A stretch of 64,000 bases of DNA from Panax quinquefolius. Lineage: Eukaryota; Streptophyta; Magnoliopsida; Apiales; Araliaceae. This document shows, piece after piece, positions 11,245-24,153 of this stretch. Position 1 is the stretch's first letter. Each line of letters begins with the position of its first letter. Under the pieces are notes generated by a model that was not told where the DNA came from, did not search any database, and saw only the letters and a list, made by a program, of their open reading frames with translations. Location of the stretch: the NCBI GenBank assembly GCA_020205615.1, contig CM035153.1, positions 94,268,792 to 94,332,791 on the forward strand. The letters are read 5' to 3'. A program made the translations under genes and the position numbers.

Positions 11245-11922
11245 GGTTACCATCAAGCAAACATCCTGGTTTTGGATCATCAGATCACCAGTCATTCAGG
11301 TTTTCTAACCCTTTCTTACATATAAAATCTTCTCCATACCCTTCTGCCCCTCGGGGAAACATACTCTTTAAGCCAATAGCCTGGTTTCACCTCCTTTCAA
11401 ACCTTTCATACAATTCCGGTTATCCCACCAGGGATTGAACCTTTCACACCTGCAGTTTGTTCTGAACATAAGATCAAACTTTTCCACACTTGCAGTTTAT
11501 CCTTAACTTAGGATTAAACTTTTCACACCTGTAGTTTGTCCCAAACATGGGATTAAACTTTCTTTCCCACTGCAGTTTAGCCTGCATAAGAGATTCAAAC
11601 TTTTCTTTAGCTGCAAATCATCCTGAGGCGTGAACTACGTCGACCTGATCTCCCTGATTCCAGGGAGCACGTAGACAACCATATTCTATGTGGCCCGGTC
11701 GTAATAAAAAAAACAAAAACATTTCTGCCCTTCTCTACAAAAACAAAAACAACAAAAACACTTCCGCCCTTTCTTTACAAAAAAAACTAAAACATTTCTA
11801 CACCTTTCTACCCTTACACCATTCAGCGTTGAACCTCTTACACTAGGTTCGAACTACGCAGACATGATCTCCACCTCAATAGGATTACGTAGGCAGCCAT
11901 TTATGGTTTGGTCTAACCCCCT
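11245..11922 (+). other. Post-pol noncoding region of copy A
   Basis: No gene. About five imperfect 40-bp units (CTGCAGTTT..CCTGAA..GGGATTAAACTTTTC) lie at 11395-11615. Two compound hairpins follow: CTACGT (11635-11640) pairing with ACGTAG (11669-11674) around a perfect CTCCCTGATTCCAGGGAG stem, and CTACGC (11854-11859) with ACGTAG (11887-11892). The region stops at CCCCT, where copy B is inserted. Confidence 0.65.
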
Positions 11923-14596
11923 TGTAGACACTTGAAATTTTTTGCAATCCTATTACTGACATTGCAGGAGGGTAGATTCGTCTTTTGGAGATAACCCTGA
12001 AAGACAGCCTACAAAAATTCCGGATACTACCGGAAGTTTAGCTCCAAACCTGAAACACAAACTGGGAACATCATCTCCAATCCGGATACTACTGGAAGCT
12101 CAGTTCCAAACCCGGAACACAACCCGGGAATGTCATTTCCAATCTCGGAGATAACCCCGAGATATGCAGATCAAAAAACCGACAACAACACCGGAGAGAA
12201 TAGTTTTGTCATGGTGATAACACCACGACATTCAGTTCCAGTCCTAGAGACAATACTGGGAGTAGCAACCCCATCCTTAGTGATAGCCCCAGGAGATGTC
12301 ATTGCAGTTCCGACGATAACACCGGAAATGCTTGTTTCAAACACATGCGATCAGCTTCAACCACATACATCTTATCAAAGCACATATACCTCAGATAGGA
12401 ACATACACAGATGACAGTGAGGAACACAAACAAGCAGTCCAATCTCAGCTACAACCCTGAGCAACGTCTGCTTTCCGTTTAAATCGGCGATAACCCCGGT
12501 GAGGAGTCACAACGTCATCTGACCACGTCAACAAGATGATATCGCAGCATACCAACAAGTAGTCCAATCTCAACTGTAACCCTGAGCAACGTCTACTTTC
12601 AACTCAACCCGGCGATAACCCCGGTAAGGAGTCACACATCATCTTGTTCATCTGACAAATGACACATCATCTCAATGCTTCATACATACATACATACAAC
12701 AATGTCATACAAGAACCGAGGAGTGATAGGCCCGAGTGACTATTACGTGTGGCAATACTTTGGATAGACTTTGAAGCTTGAAGACCATGGGCATAGACCC
12801 CTCTTCTTGACTTCGGACAACCTCTAATCCATGTCATTACGTAACTCTCGACACAAGCAATCCGAAGAAGTATAGATACACTTTGTTTGGATGCTCGGAT
12901 TGATGTTCTGCAAGTTCGATTGGACATTACAGTGCATGAGTACACGTACTACGAGATGACGGGACTCGCAATGCCAGGGTCCACCACGACTAGCCACGGG
13001 TTCAATTGCGACTGCCGCAGGTTGACCTGCGGCCATCTGTCTATAAATATAGAGGGGGGGGGTCAGCCATTTGAAGGGAGAGAGAGAAGGAAAAAGGCGA
13101 GGAAGCCCTATCCATACACATCTTTTGAGTGTTTCCTCTTCTTTAAACACTAGTTAGCTCATATATAGCTACTTTTTATCCGGCGGGAGCTGAGTGTTTA
13201 TCCATTTAAAGTTAAAGAAGTCTACTTTGGCAGTCCACTGTAAGCCTTCTTACATTCTAGAAAGCATCTTTCTCCTATTATCACAATTGTTGTACACGTT
13301 GAGAGTCGCAGAGAGAGTGTGTTTGCTTAGGACTTTGGTCCGTGGTTTTCATTTACATCGTATATATATACTAATATATGTATATATTTCATATATATGG
13401 ACTAACATTACCGAGTTATGCCTCGATTGAGCCTAGACTTCGGTCTGGAGTGTTTATTTGCTTATATATATATATATATATACTTATATATATAAACTTT
13501 GGTCAGATTCTGTCTGATGAGCCTAAACTTCGGTCTGGTGCGTTTAATTACTTATATATATATATATATATATAATTGTTGTCAGACATATCTGATGAGC
13601 CTGGATTTTATATCTGGTGTATTTACTCACTTTTTTATACATATACATATATATAATTGTTGTCGGACATATCCGATGAGCCTGGATTTTATATCTGGTG
13701 CGTTTACTGCTTTTATATATATATTTGTACATATTTATATATTTACATTTCTGGCAGGCCTGGAGTTTACTCCGTGGCTATTTTTAGCTTTTATATATAT
13801 ATAACTACTTACTGCTTTCCATACAAATTGCAGTATCTTGTGAGCCTAGGAATCATGTGATCACAGGTACAGTCTACTGAATCTAGATTCAGTTCACATG
13901 ATGGACATTTTATGGCTGTAAGTAGCTTGCACATTATTTTACAGTGTCAGAGCTTCCTTGGATGGTTGTCATGCCCATGAAAGAGTTCGCTACTGCTGTA
14001 TATTATTTTCTCGAGGATGCCTCGCATCTCGAAAATAAAAGCAAACAAGCCGGACATTTAATAATAAAATGGAAGTATGAAAAGGTCTCAATTCCTATTG
14101 AGCACAGGGTTTGAAAAACCTTTTTTACAAAATTTAATTGCTATCTTGTGGTTAAAATTGGATTTTTCTAAATAAAATTCAAACCCTTGAATATAGGTGT
14201 AAACGAGGCCTCGCACTACTTCCAGATAATTGCACATTGATCCACACACACACATTCATATAACAATTTCTTTGAAAAGTGGCGGTCACCGTGGTAACAC
14301 GGATGTCAGGGGGTGCCTAACCCCTTCCCTCCGCATAATCAAGCCCCCGAACCCTTAATGAATCTCGGTTTCATAGACCCGTCTAGCAGTGCCAAATCAC
14401 TGGGTCAATGTGCAAACCTTTTCGATTGCGTTGGTGCAACCAGTTAAAAATACCAACTGGAGACTCTTAAAGTCAATCGTCGACATTATACATGTCGGAC
14501 CTTTTTCACTTGTTTTTTCAAACAAATCTCACATTAACATGAGAACACCAAAAGACAAGTAACGAAAAGGGACACTCAAAAATCCCGACATCGACA
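11923..14596 (+). repeat. 5' LTR of Tat copy B
   Basis: Starts TGTAGACAC and ends CATCGACA just before GG and the primer site at 14599. It carries a TATA box at 13041-13050, palindromes TCAGATTCTGTCTGA (13503-13517), TCAGACATATCTGA (13582-13595) and TCGGACATATCCGA (13663-13676) with TA tracts between them, and a CA microsatellite near 14242. It pairs with the 3' LTR at 39334-42045. Confidence 0.85.
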
Positions 14597-14598
14597 GG

Positions 14599-14616
14599 TG
14601 GCGACTCTACTGGGGA
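14599..14616 (+). other. Primer binding site of copy B
   Basis: TGGCGACTCTACTGGGGA, two bases after the LTR; complementary to a tRNA-Arg 3' end with few mismatches. Confidence 0.7.
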
Positions 14617-15341
14617 CTCCGGTAGAGGGCTTAAGTCGCTATTACAAGCTTTTCAAAATTGTTATATGCTTGTGTGTGATTATTGCATTTACATTTTTGA
14701 TAAATGTGTACAAATGCATATTACTTACTGCACTGCTAAATATCTATCTGCGATATTAGTGCTTTGCACATATTAGTGCTTCGCACATGTCATCATTTTG
14801 CATAAACGGTGAGACACGTTGTATGTGAATATATGTTGTGTGGTCCCTCCATCAGGAGGCTATCCTGTCGGTGTTTGATTACTGGACTTGTGGGAAGAAT
14901 AATTCCCCGGGGCTCAGGAAAGGCACCACCCAGATTCGCTCCAGTTGAAAGACTGGATTAACTTCCCGTTGAGTAGATTGCGATGATCTAAAAACCTTCA
15001 TTAACAAAAAGCCGTGAGAGAAACCCTAGGATAGGTCAACCTTTGATAAACCAAACATGTAGGAAAGTCTCTTAATGCTCTCCATTTTCAATTACTTGTA
15101 AAAGCATTTATTTGTAATTTTATTCCATGTTCATCCATATGTAATGGAAAATATAAAGAATACCTATGCATGACATGTTATCAATTAACTAAACCGGTTT
15201 TGCAGGACAAATTCCTAAAACGGATATGTTATGATAACATTTACATTACCCTAAGACTAAACTATGGAAGTCTTTTGTAGGGAAGCAATTGAGCCGGTTA
15301 CCCGCTCTAAATCCAAAAAGGCCTCAAGCCTACAACCAATC
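14617..15341 (+). other. 5' untranslated leader of copy B
   Basis: Noncoding; colinear with 3324-4001 in copy A. It contains a small local duplication of ATTAGTGCTTCGCACAT at about 14756-14790. Confidence 0.55.
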
Positions 15342-17281
15342 ATGTCTTCCTCTGAGCAGTCAAATCCTGTTTCACGAGAAGAATTTGACGGATTGAGTAA
15401 ATAAATCACAGACTTGGTTGTCCTACTGAAAGAGTTACACCAGTCTACTCAGGGTAGGAAGATACCTACACATATAGAGTCCTCTACACAAGGGGCAATT
15501 CAAAATCTAGAATAGACTATTCCAGAATGTCAATTGGATACAACCAACAAAGACCCTGAAAGCACCTATCTCAAAGGAGATCCAGACACCAGTGATATCA
15601 GGAAGAAGGTCCTCCAAATGGAGGAAACCATTCGCGCTCTCAAGGGGATTGGAACACATGGTAGTGTTTCATATACAGACCATTGCATATTTCCTGGTGT
15701 GCATTATCCAGAAAAATTCAAGACCCCTAATTTTGAGAAATATAACGGATTAGGGGATCCTTACACACATTTAAAGGTTTTCATTAGAGAACTCGGATCT
15801 TATGCTGAGGATGAAAAGCTCAAAATGCAGTTATTTCAGAAAACTCTAACTAGAGAAGCCCGTTCATGGTACACCAGATTAGACAACTCTAAGATCCATA
15901 GCTGGGAAGAGCTGGCTCATGCCTTCCTTACTCAATACAGTTTTCAATCTCAGATGGCTCCTGACCGGTATCAAATTACCAAAGTCAAGAAACAGTCTAA
16001 TGAGTCATTCAGAGAGTACGCTCAAAGGTAGAGGTGCCTTGCTGCTCAAGTTATTCCTTCCATGACACAATCAGAGATGGTCATGACCTTCATAGATGTA
16101 CAAGAAGCTCCTTTCTATGAAAGAGTTCTGGCTGGTATTGGCAAACCATTTTCTGAAATGATCAAATATGGCGAGATGGCTGAAATGGGATTGAAGTCCG
16201 GTAAAATTCAAGACCTAGCCACTCTTAAAGTTGTTGCTGAGCACATCCAGTCTGGATCTTATGGAAAAAACCCCTGGAGGGTCCATAAAAGGAAAGAGGA
16301 GAATGTTTCCTTGATACTACAGGGACAGATAGGAAATCCAAGCTTACCTGTGTAGAGGAGAAATTACTGCCCTTTTCCAACACAATCTTCAAACCCTCCA
16401 TTGCCTAAAAGTGGAGAAGTAAAGCGACATCGAACGTTCACACCCTTAGGGGATTCGCTCGAGAACATTCTTGCTCTTCTGACAACTCAGAAGAAAATTA
16501 CACATCTTCTTCCACCAGCCAACCCTAATGGGAGGGGTTTCAATGATAATCGGAAGTGTGCTTATCATGCTGGGGCACCTGGACATGATACTAAAGATTA
16601 TTGGGCCTTGAAACACAAGATCCAAGATCTGATAGACAATGGTGAGATCGTGGTCACCAAGCCAGATCAACCTCATGTACAAGACAACCCTCTCCCTCAA
16701 CACAAAAAGGAAGAGGTCAATGTGATAAGTTGGAGTACTGGACATGGTTCCAATTCTACTGGTGAATCATCCCAACCCATTAAAGACAGTGTTGAAAAAT
16801 GGGATTATGCAATGTTCCAGTTTACAATGGAATGAAAAATGAAAGCTCTTTGCAAACAAATTGAGCAATTGGCGAAGCTGGTGACACACCACCATCAAGT
16901 CACACGCCAATTAATTAGGCTGGAGCATGCCTATCTCTTTCCATTTGTTATGAATGCTCAATCAACACCTTCAGAAAGCGAAGCTATGGAGGATAAGGTT
17001 GCAAAGCGAGCAAGTGCTAAAGCACGTCGGGATTTCGCCAATCAGAGGGATTTCACCCATCTGGGCCAATCTCTGGAGGAGATACTTCAAATGCTGATTA
17101 ACGAAGGAAGAATGAAATTCCTTCTCCCTGCAATCAATCCCCGCTCAGGGCGGTTCAATCCTGATGAAATGTGTCAATATCATTCACATTCTCATGATTC
17201 ACCGCAGAAGAATCTTTGGGCACTCCGCCATCTCATTCGTAATCTTATTGATAGCGGTGTCCGTAAGTAGTGTGATGATTA
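15342..17281 (+). pseudogene. gag pseudogene of copy B (5' part, cut by element E)
   Basis: The ATG at 15342 (MSSSEQSNPVSREEFDGLSK) starts a gag frame with stops at about 15401, 15513 (TAG) and 16029 (TAG where copy A has TGG). A long open piece runs 15534-16031, with ARSWYTRLDNSKIHSWEELA in the capsid. 16062-16355 and 16401-16835 continue the frame, with the zinc-like CAYHAGAPGHDTKDYWALKH (the last Cys has become Tyr). 16839-17270 carries HVGQ-like linker sequence and a second CQYHSHSHD motif. Chromovirus E interrupts it at 17282, and the frame resumes at 26969. Confidence 0.8.
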
Positions 17282-20125
17282 TGTAAGACCGAAATTTTTT
17301 TAAATAAAAGGAATTTCCTTTATTTATTATTTTGAAATAGTAAGGGTTGATTTGATTAATGTGGATAGTTAAGGGTTAAATACGCAAATATTTCAAAATA
17401 AGTAAGTGGTTATAAAATATTCATTGTTGTTTCGGGGAATATTCGTTTGGTCGTGGAATATTAGATGCTTTGTCGGGGAATATTAAATGCGACGGCCAAG
17501 CAGCCCATGTGTGGGCTCCATAACGGAAAGCGATTGGATGAGGAAAACGACAAATATAAGTTGGTTAAAAATAACGGCGTAGTTATTACCAAGTTAAGGA
17601 TCATTGGAATACCGGGTGGTTAAAATATCTGATGTCTGGCGTGGTTAAAGATAGACACCAGTATTGCACGCAGATTGTTGAATTATTGATCCTTACGTAA
17701 GATGGCACTACTCAATAATTTTCACGGTGATTCTTATTCAATATTTTATTTTATTGATTCAATAATTGTCTGCGTTGATATTTTATATTATTGTTGTTCA
17801 ATAATTGTCATCTTTGACAAGATTTCCCATTATCGGATCAATAATTCATATTATTTGAATAATATTATTAGAAACATTATTGGCAATGTCTAGAAAGTTC
17901 GTCTAAGGAGAGGTTTGGTCACCTAATTGCGCGCCAAGAAGGAGAGATCCTTATTGGAAAGCCCCCTCTTTCCGGGAAATTTTACTGTCATGTCATAATT
18001 GTGATTACGTAATATTATTTGTGAATAATTAATTATTGATTCATATGATAAGGAAATATTTATTTTATATGAATATAAATGATGGATTTATTTATGTGGT
18101 TATTAATGAAGGAATTAATCTTTGAGATGTTTTATTTGTATTTTTGTCGGATTGGAGGTATTAAAAGATCAAATCGGTGTTATTATAGCTTTATTGTGTG
18201 AGTTATAATATTTAATCAAATAGTTGGATCGTTGTAATTTTTGGATATGTTATACATATATAAGTTGAGTATATGTCCACAAATTTTGAACCGTTAAAAT
18301 GAACGAATGATTTGTTATAAATTTTAAGAGGTGTTTGATTAGGAAAGTAGGGTTATAATTGATTTTGGTGGAAAATTCTAGAATTGAGTGGGCCCCACTT
18401 ATGGTTGGTGAAGAAATGTGCTGAATTTTATTTCAAATGTGGTGGGTGGCAATAGTAGCGAGTAAAAAGCCATCGTAGTAAAAGTCAAAATCGCTTGGCG
18501 TCGGGCTAACATTTTCCTATAAATAGAGGGCTAAGTTAGAATTAAAAATCACACCAAAGAACAAAGTTTTCTCTTTTCTCTCTATATTATTGATCGTATT
18601 TTGTGAGTATTTAGATACTTTGAGAGTTCTTTGTTCGTCAAGACAAGTTTCATTGACATCACTTGAGCCTTTCCTTCCGGAAATCTTGATTCTTTGAGGT
18701 AAGGGATATTATTTTTTTTCGTAATGATATTATTTCTTCAATATCATTATCTTTGAAATGTTGATCCGAAGTTTTATCAAATTTGGAACTTTTTCATATC
18801 GGGTTACTATTCATGAGTTACTATTCACGAGTTATTATTCATGAGTTACTATTCACGAAGTTACTATTCACGTAGTACTATTCATGAAGCGTGAAAATGT
18901 TTTTTTTGTGGAATTTCTATCTTTTGGTGTCGGAGTTACTATTCACGATACTTTCAAGACTATTATCTGACAGACTATTCACGATATCTGGCACTATTCA
19001 TCGAAAAATAAAATTTCTTCTTTTCGTCCAAAATATCTATTACGGATACTTGCTTTGATTGTATCCATGTTTTGATCATTCTGAATTTTACACCACTATG
19101 ATTATTTTTTGAGGTATTGTTGGACATGGATAAAACAAAGTACTGAATCCTTAATCCTTAATCCTTGTCATTTTGTTTCCTTTGGATTCGTTCTTTAAAA
19201 ATATTTTTCATCATCCTCGGTCTTAAATGATGATATTATTGAATATCTTTGGCCTCAGTAGTGCAAAGATGAATGATTTCGAAGAATATCTTTGGCACGT
19301 AGTGCAAAGATGAGCAGTGTTTAAATGAACATGGCCGATCGATGAATATCTTTGCCTCAGAGTGGCAAAGATGAACAGTGTTTAAATGAACATGACCGAT
19401 CGATGAATATCTTTGGCCTTTAGTGCAAAAAGATGAGCGGTGTTTAAATGAACATGACCGATCGATGAATACCTTTGGCCTTTAGTGCAAAGATGAGCAG
19501 TGTTGAGATGAACACGACCGATTGATGAATATCTTTGGCCTCAAAGTGCAAAGATGAATATTTGATTTGAGATGAATATTGATTGATGTTACTGAGGATA
19601 AAATATTGATGATGGATTTGTTAAATTCATAGATTATAGTAGATTTCATTCTCTACGTAACTCTTCTATGAATTATTATTTCCGCTGCGAATATTGATCT
19701 GAAACTTGTTGTCTATTGTATTCTATCAGATTTTTTCCTGTTGGAGACTAACGATAATTTGTTGTATATTATCTTAGTCATAATATTCTTTACTGGGCTA
19801 GTTGAGCTCACCCTTTTCCTTGTTGTTCCATTTTTCTTCTCAGGAGGCGAGAATGTAGCGAGTACTAGTCGGGGTATGGAATGAAGGTTCTAGAGAGAGT
19901 TGTTTAGTAGTCCTCACCATTTTGTAAAATAATGTATCAATAAATGTGATGAGGATTTATTTGAGTATAGATATTGTCTAGAAGATAATATTTGTATTTA
20001 AACTCACAATATATATTGTCGTATTTCACATGACATTTGTATTATTGAAGTCAGTAGTTGCTTTTTGTACCATGTATTTGGCGACTCGGAATGGGTGTTG
20101 TGTATACCTATTTTGGGGCGTCACG
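17282..20125 (+). repeat. 5' LTR of chromovirus E
   Basis: Direct copy of 24154-26968, with TATA box CTATAAATAG at 18517-18526. A GTTACTATTCATGA-type short tandem repeat lies at 18803-18900. About six units of a 54-bp-class repeat (GAATATCTTTGG...GCAAAGATGA...CATGACCGATCGAT) lie at 19240-19560. The last base before the primer-site spacer is G, where the family has A. Confidence 0.85.
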
Positions 20126-20127
20126 GT

Positions 20128-20145
20128 TGGTATCGAGCTTAGGAT
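20128..20145 (+). other. Primer binding site of E (tRNA-Met type)
   Basis: TGGTATCGAGCTTAGGAT, two bases after the LTR; resembles the TGGTATCAGAGC site for initiator Met-tRNA with an indel. Elements C (rev. comp. of 48748-48764) and D (about 63646) carry relatives of it. Confidence 0.6.
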
Positions 20146-20339
20146 ATGATCTCTGGCGGAGATCGGGGAATAGAACTAGGAGGAGAGGCGAGTAAATCCT
20201 TCGCTAGTGTGTCCTACCTAAGCTTATTTGTTAGTTGGTCAAGATATAGGGATATTATGTGATATATTGATTTCCTTAATTAACCCTTATTTTATGACAA
20301 AGATTTGAGAATGTCGTGAGAATATTAATGATGGAGTAA

Positions 20340-21430
20340 ATGAGACCCAGTGGAGATACTGACTCACCAACGAGGAGAACGTGCAACAGTGGCAATGTAC
20401 CTCCGTGAATAACACCATGAAAGCGAGATGATGAACGAGGGAATGTTTAGAAGTTTTTGCGATTCATGCAAAATCAGACGAGGAGACTCGTGTTCAAAAT
20501 ATAGGAGGAAATGATAGCAATTCACGGGTTGTCACTGACCCAAGCGGTTCAAAGAGTTGGGACCACGAGTTCTGGGAAAGCCGGATCCGATTAAAGCGCG
20601 AGACGTGGGTCAACAAATTACCAAGATATTCGATGTCTTGGGATGCGGAGAACAGAAGGTTCCATTCGCCACCTTTATGTTCCGTGGCGAAAGGAGACAT
20701 TGGTGGGAATCGTGAAGCGTACCATCCATTTGCCTTTCGGCATGTCATGGGAGAAGTTTCAGAAACAGTTCAATGACAAGTACTTCCGTGAAAGTATTCG
20801 TCATATGAAGGAAGTGGAGTTTATTAGACTCGAGTAGAATAACATGACGGTGTCTCAGTACGAGGCGAAGTTCGCGGAGTTATCCGAGTTTGCACCTCAT
20901 TTGGTGGAGAATGAGGAGCGATGACGCGGATGTTTCTTAGAGGTTTGAAACCTTAAGATACGTCGATATCTCATTTCTCATAAATTTTCTCTATTCGAGA
21001 TGTTGTCAATGTGGCTCGGTTGTTAGAGCGAGATAACGAGTACAACCAAGGGACCATAACCGAGGATCATATCAAGATAGCGATCATCGAATAACGATAA
21101 CCAAACGGAGAAAGAAGAATACTGGACAAAGGCGGTAACCACTCGGTGGTAATCGTGGCCATGAAAATAGAAGAAGCGAGCCTGGGAGGAGATTTTAAAA
21201 GAGGAGATTCAACAACGACCATTTGAAAGCGTCGGCGCTTGAAGAGCAATTAGTTTTAAGGAGGAGAACGACCACCCCAGGTCGTATGTTACAAATGCGG
21301 AAAGAGGGACATATCACCAAACCGCCCACAACAGCTTTAAGGTATGCTATAATTGTGGAAAAGAAGGACATATCGCTTTCGAGATTAGACGATATCGAAA
21401 CCAGATCCAATGAGGAATGGTGACTCAAAA
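20340..21430 (+). pseudogene. gag pseudogene of chromovirus E
   Basis: The capsid part is recognisable at 20643-20905: LPFGMSWEKFQKQFNDKYF, then, after a stop at 20835, MTVSQYEAKFAELSEFAPHL, the standard Tekay gag C-terminal capsid signature. A nucleocapsid follows with two zinc knuckles: a frame-damaged CYKCGKR (about 21287) and CYNCGKEGHIAF (about 21344) that lacks its last Cys. Many small deletions; not translatable as one protein. Confidence 0.75.
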
Positions 21431-22580
21431 GGATGTCCGAGAAAAGTCAAAGTCAACGGTTCTTGGAAGAGCGTTTGTCGTGGACCGGTCAAAATACGAG
21501 GAACCCGACGAAGTTAGCAGGTTAGTTAATTATAAATTCTTGCGAAGTTTATACCTTACTAGATACCTGGGTTCTACCCATTCTTTTATCTCTTGCTTTG
21601 CGCTCAACGTTTGAACTTGACTACGGAGAAATTAGACTTTGACTTATTTATGGAGACTCGTTAGGAGAAACTTTCATTACATCCGTTGTTTAAAAATCTT
21701 GCTTGATTCAAGTTGGCACTATCACATTACACGTTAACCTTATTTCTATAGAGATATTTGCTTTTGATGTGATTTTAAGGTTAACTACTCATCATGCTAA
21801 ATTGATTGCTTTTGTAAGGTTGTTAGTTTTCATATTCCTAAGCAACCTGTTATTCGAACTCAAGCAGTCAAACCATTATAGTCAAACATTTTCATATCAA
21901 GCCATGAAGTCATTCGTTTATTACGGATGTCAAGTTTTCTTAGTCCATGTTATGGATTTGAATAAAGACACGTCAGATTTGAATAATATTCTTGTTGTTA
22001 TTGATTTTTCCTGACGTATTTCTGAAGAAGAATTTCTTGGCTTACTCCCAAAGTTCGATATTAAATTTTGTATCGAATTTGAACCGGTAGACAAAACTTA
22101 TTTCTAAAATCTCGTATCGAATGGCTCCTATTGAACTTCAGGAGTTAAAAATTCAACTATAGAATTTGGTACTGAGCCTTTATCTTGTGACTTCCTTTGT
22201 GGAATTCACCTAAGCCAGACTCTCTGTAGGGGGAGTCATATTAGATGCGATAGTAAAGCGATAGGTGTCATTGTGACGTCTTTATCCAAGATTGGGATAT
22301 GAGTCGCGATTGAGAGCAACCTAAGTCTCGTAATCTAAATACGTAGCTTTTAGGCTTAGTTGGTTATTATCGGAGATTCGTTGAAGGATATTCTCGAATC
22401 GCTATTCCATTAACGTAGCTAACTCGTAGAGATACAAAATTCGAATGGAGCAAGGAATGTGGGAAGAGCTTCGAAGAACTCAAGAGGAGACTCATTTCAG
22501 CACATGTTCTGACCATGCCATCTTGGAAAAGCGAACGTGGTAGCCGACGTGTTGAGTAGAAGATCGTATACAAGTACGAG
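21431..22580 (+). pseudogene. Protease and truncated RT of chromovirus E
   Basis: The aspartic protease end is visible as STHSFIS (about 21573), followed by the ILG-type region at 21760-21790. At 21940-22110 there is VMDLNKDTSDLNNILVVIDF, and then the start of RT (SYRMAPIELQELKIQL at about 22115). The RT fingers, palm (YVDD) and thumb and most of RNase H are absent. Sequence around 22440-22560 already matches SFEELKRRLISAHVL and the later VVADVLSRR. The loss is internal, roughly 1.3 kb relative to the family norm (estimated from domain order, not measured). Confidence 0.65.
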
Positions 22581-23860
22581 TACGATATTGTCAAAGACTA
22601 ATTTCGTATAATTTACAAATAATAGAGATGGAGATGAAAACTCTAGGTACCCATGTGATGATATACGAGTATAATCGACTTTAATCGATAAAGTTAAAGT
22701 CGCTTTCAAGCCACCCAATCTTGAGTGATGGGTATGAAGAAGAAAGTACAAGAAAGAGCTATTCCTAAGCGAGAATTGATGAAGAAGGAATACTTGAGTC
22801 CACTCTAGACTTTGTGTTCCTAACGACTCGATTTGAAGTACAAGATTATGATGGAGGCACACAATACGCCATTTGCAATCCATCCTGGAAGTACTAAAAT
22901 GTATCGTGATCTTGACATACATTTTGGTGGAACAATATGAAGAGAGAGATTGCAAAGTTTATCTCGATGTGTTTAACTTGTCAACGTGTAAAGGCGGAGC
23001 ATCTTGTACCTAAGGGTCCATTTGCAACCACTTGAGATTAGGAATGGAAGTGGGAACACATTACTATGAATTTCGTTACTGGGTCTTCCTACGGTTTCTC
23101 AAGGCATCAATGCTATTTGGGTCATTGTTGATAGATTAACCAAGTCTCGCGCTCATTTTTACCGATACGAGAGACTTAGTCCCTTGAGCGTCTTTCTCGT
23201 ATGTACGTAAATGCGATTGTGAGATTGCATGGCATGCCGGTATCCATAGTTTTAGATCGTGACCCAAGATTCACTTCATGATTTTGGGTTAGAAAGCTAT
23301 GGGCACAATTTATTTATTGGTTTGGCATACCATCCTCAAACGGATGGGCAATCGAAAGGACTACTCAAACTCTTGAAGATATATTAAAACTCGTGTCCTA
23401 GATTTCAAAGGAAGTTGGGATAAGTACTTGCCATTGGTGGAATTCTCATACAACAATAGTTATTAAACAAATATAGGCATGGTTCCATTCAAGCATTATA
23501 TGGACGAAAATGTCGTTCTCCAATATGTTGGGATGAGGTGGGTGAAGCAACATTGTTGGGACCCGAAAGTTAGTACGTATGACTCACCGAAAAGATCCAA
23601 ATGATTCGACAACGTATACAAACGGCACAAGATCGACAAAAAAGAGTTATGCGAATCTTCATCGAAAGGACGTGGAATTTAATGTAGGGGATCATGTATT
23701 GTTGCGAGTTGCTCCATGGAAGGGAGTTACAAGATTTGGGAAGAGAGGAAAGCTCAATCCACGATTTATCTGGTCCATTTCAAATTCTTGACCGTAGTAG
23801 GAAATGTAGCCTATAGACTTGCGTTACCTCGAGTATGTCTCGTGTTAATAATGTGTTCAC
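22581..23860 (+). pseudogene. Integrase pseudogene of chromovirus E
   Basis: Pieces of a chromovirus integrase in several frames: HPGSTKMYRDL (about 22882), the zinc-binding KFISMCLTCQRVKAEH (22956-23004), WKWEHITMNFV (about 23046), [12 protein letters not shown] with the second catalytic Asp (about 23237), and [17 protein letters not shown] (about 23414). The third catalytic region near 23340 has lost a base around the Glu codon. No continuous ORF remains. Confidence 0.7.
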
Positions 23861-23869
23861 ATATCTCAT

Positions 23870-24118
23870 GCATTTAAATATGTGAAAGACCCGAACCACG
23901 TTATAGAGATTAGAACCGGACGAGATAGTGAAGACTTAACGTATGAGGAGGTACTGTCAAGATTTTGGATAGGAAGGAGCATGTCCTACGCTTGCAAAGG
24001 TTATACCACAAGTCAAAGTTTTGTGGAGGAATCATGCTATAGAGGAAATGACACAGGAATTGAAAGCGGAAATGAAAGCGAGGTATCCTCACCTTTTCAA
24101 ACACCAGTATCGTGACGT
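23870..24118 (+). pseudogene. Chromodomain remnant of E
   Basis: The C-terminal chromodomain that defines chromoviruses: VKILDRKEHVLR (about 23957) and, in another frame, VLWRNHAIEE followed by ELKAEMKARYPHLFKHQ (about 24020-24108). In intact relatives this module binds modified histones and directs integration. One frameshift separates the two halves. The coding end runs into AATTTCGAGGACGAAATTT and the purine tract. Confidence 0.75.
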
Positions 24119-24141
24119 CAATTTCGAGGACGAAATTTCAT

Positions 24142-24153
24142 AAGGAGGGAGGT
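24142..24153 (+). other. Polypurine tract of E
   Basis: AAGGAGGGAGGT immediately before the 3' LTR start TGTAAGACCC; primes plus-strand synthesis in LTR elements. Confidence 0.7.

Noticed and set aside
430..14596. Copy A as a complete element bounded by the LTRs at 430 and 11923
   Set aside because: The 11923 LTR belongs to copy B: CCCCT flanks 11923-42045, A resumes at 42046, and A lacks the long 3' region and purine tract before 11923.
17702..17893. 63-codon ORF in the E LTR
   Set aside because: Lies wholly in the LTR and is not kept in the other LTR copy.
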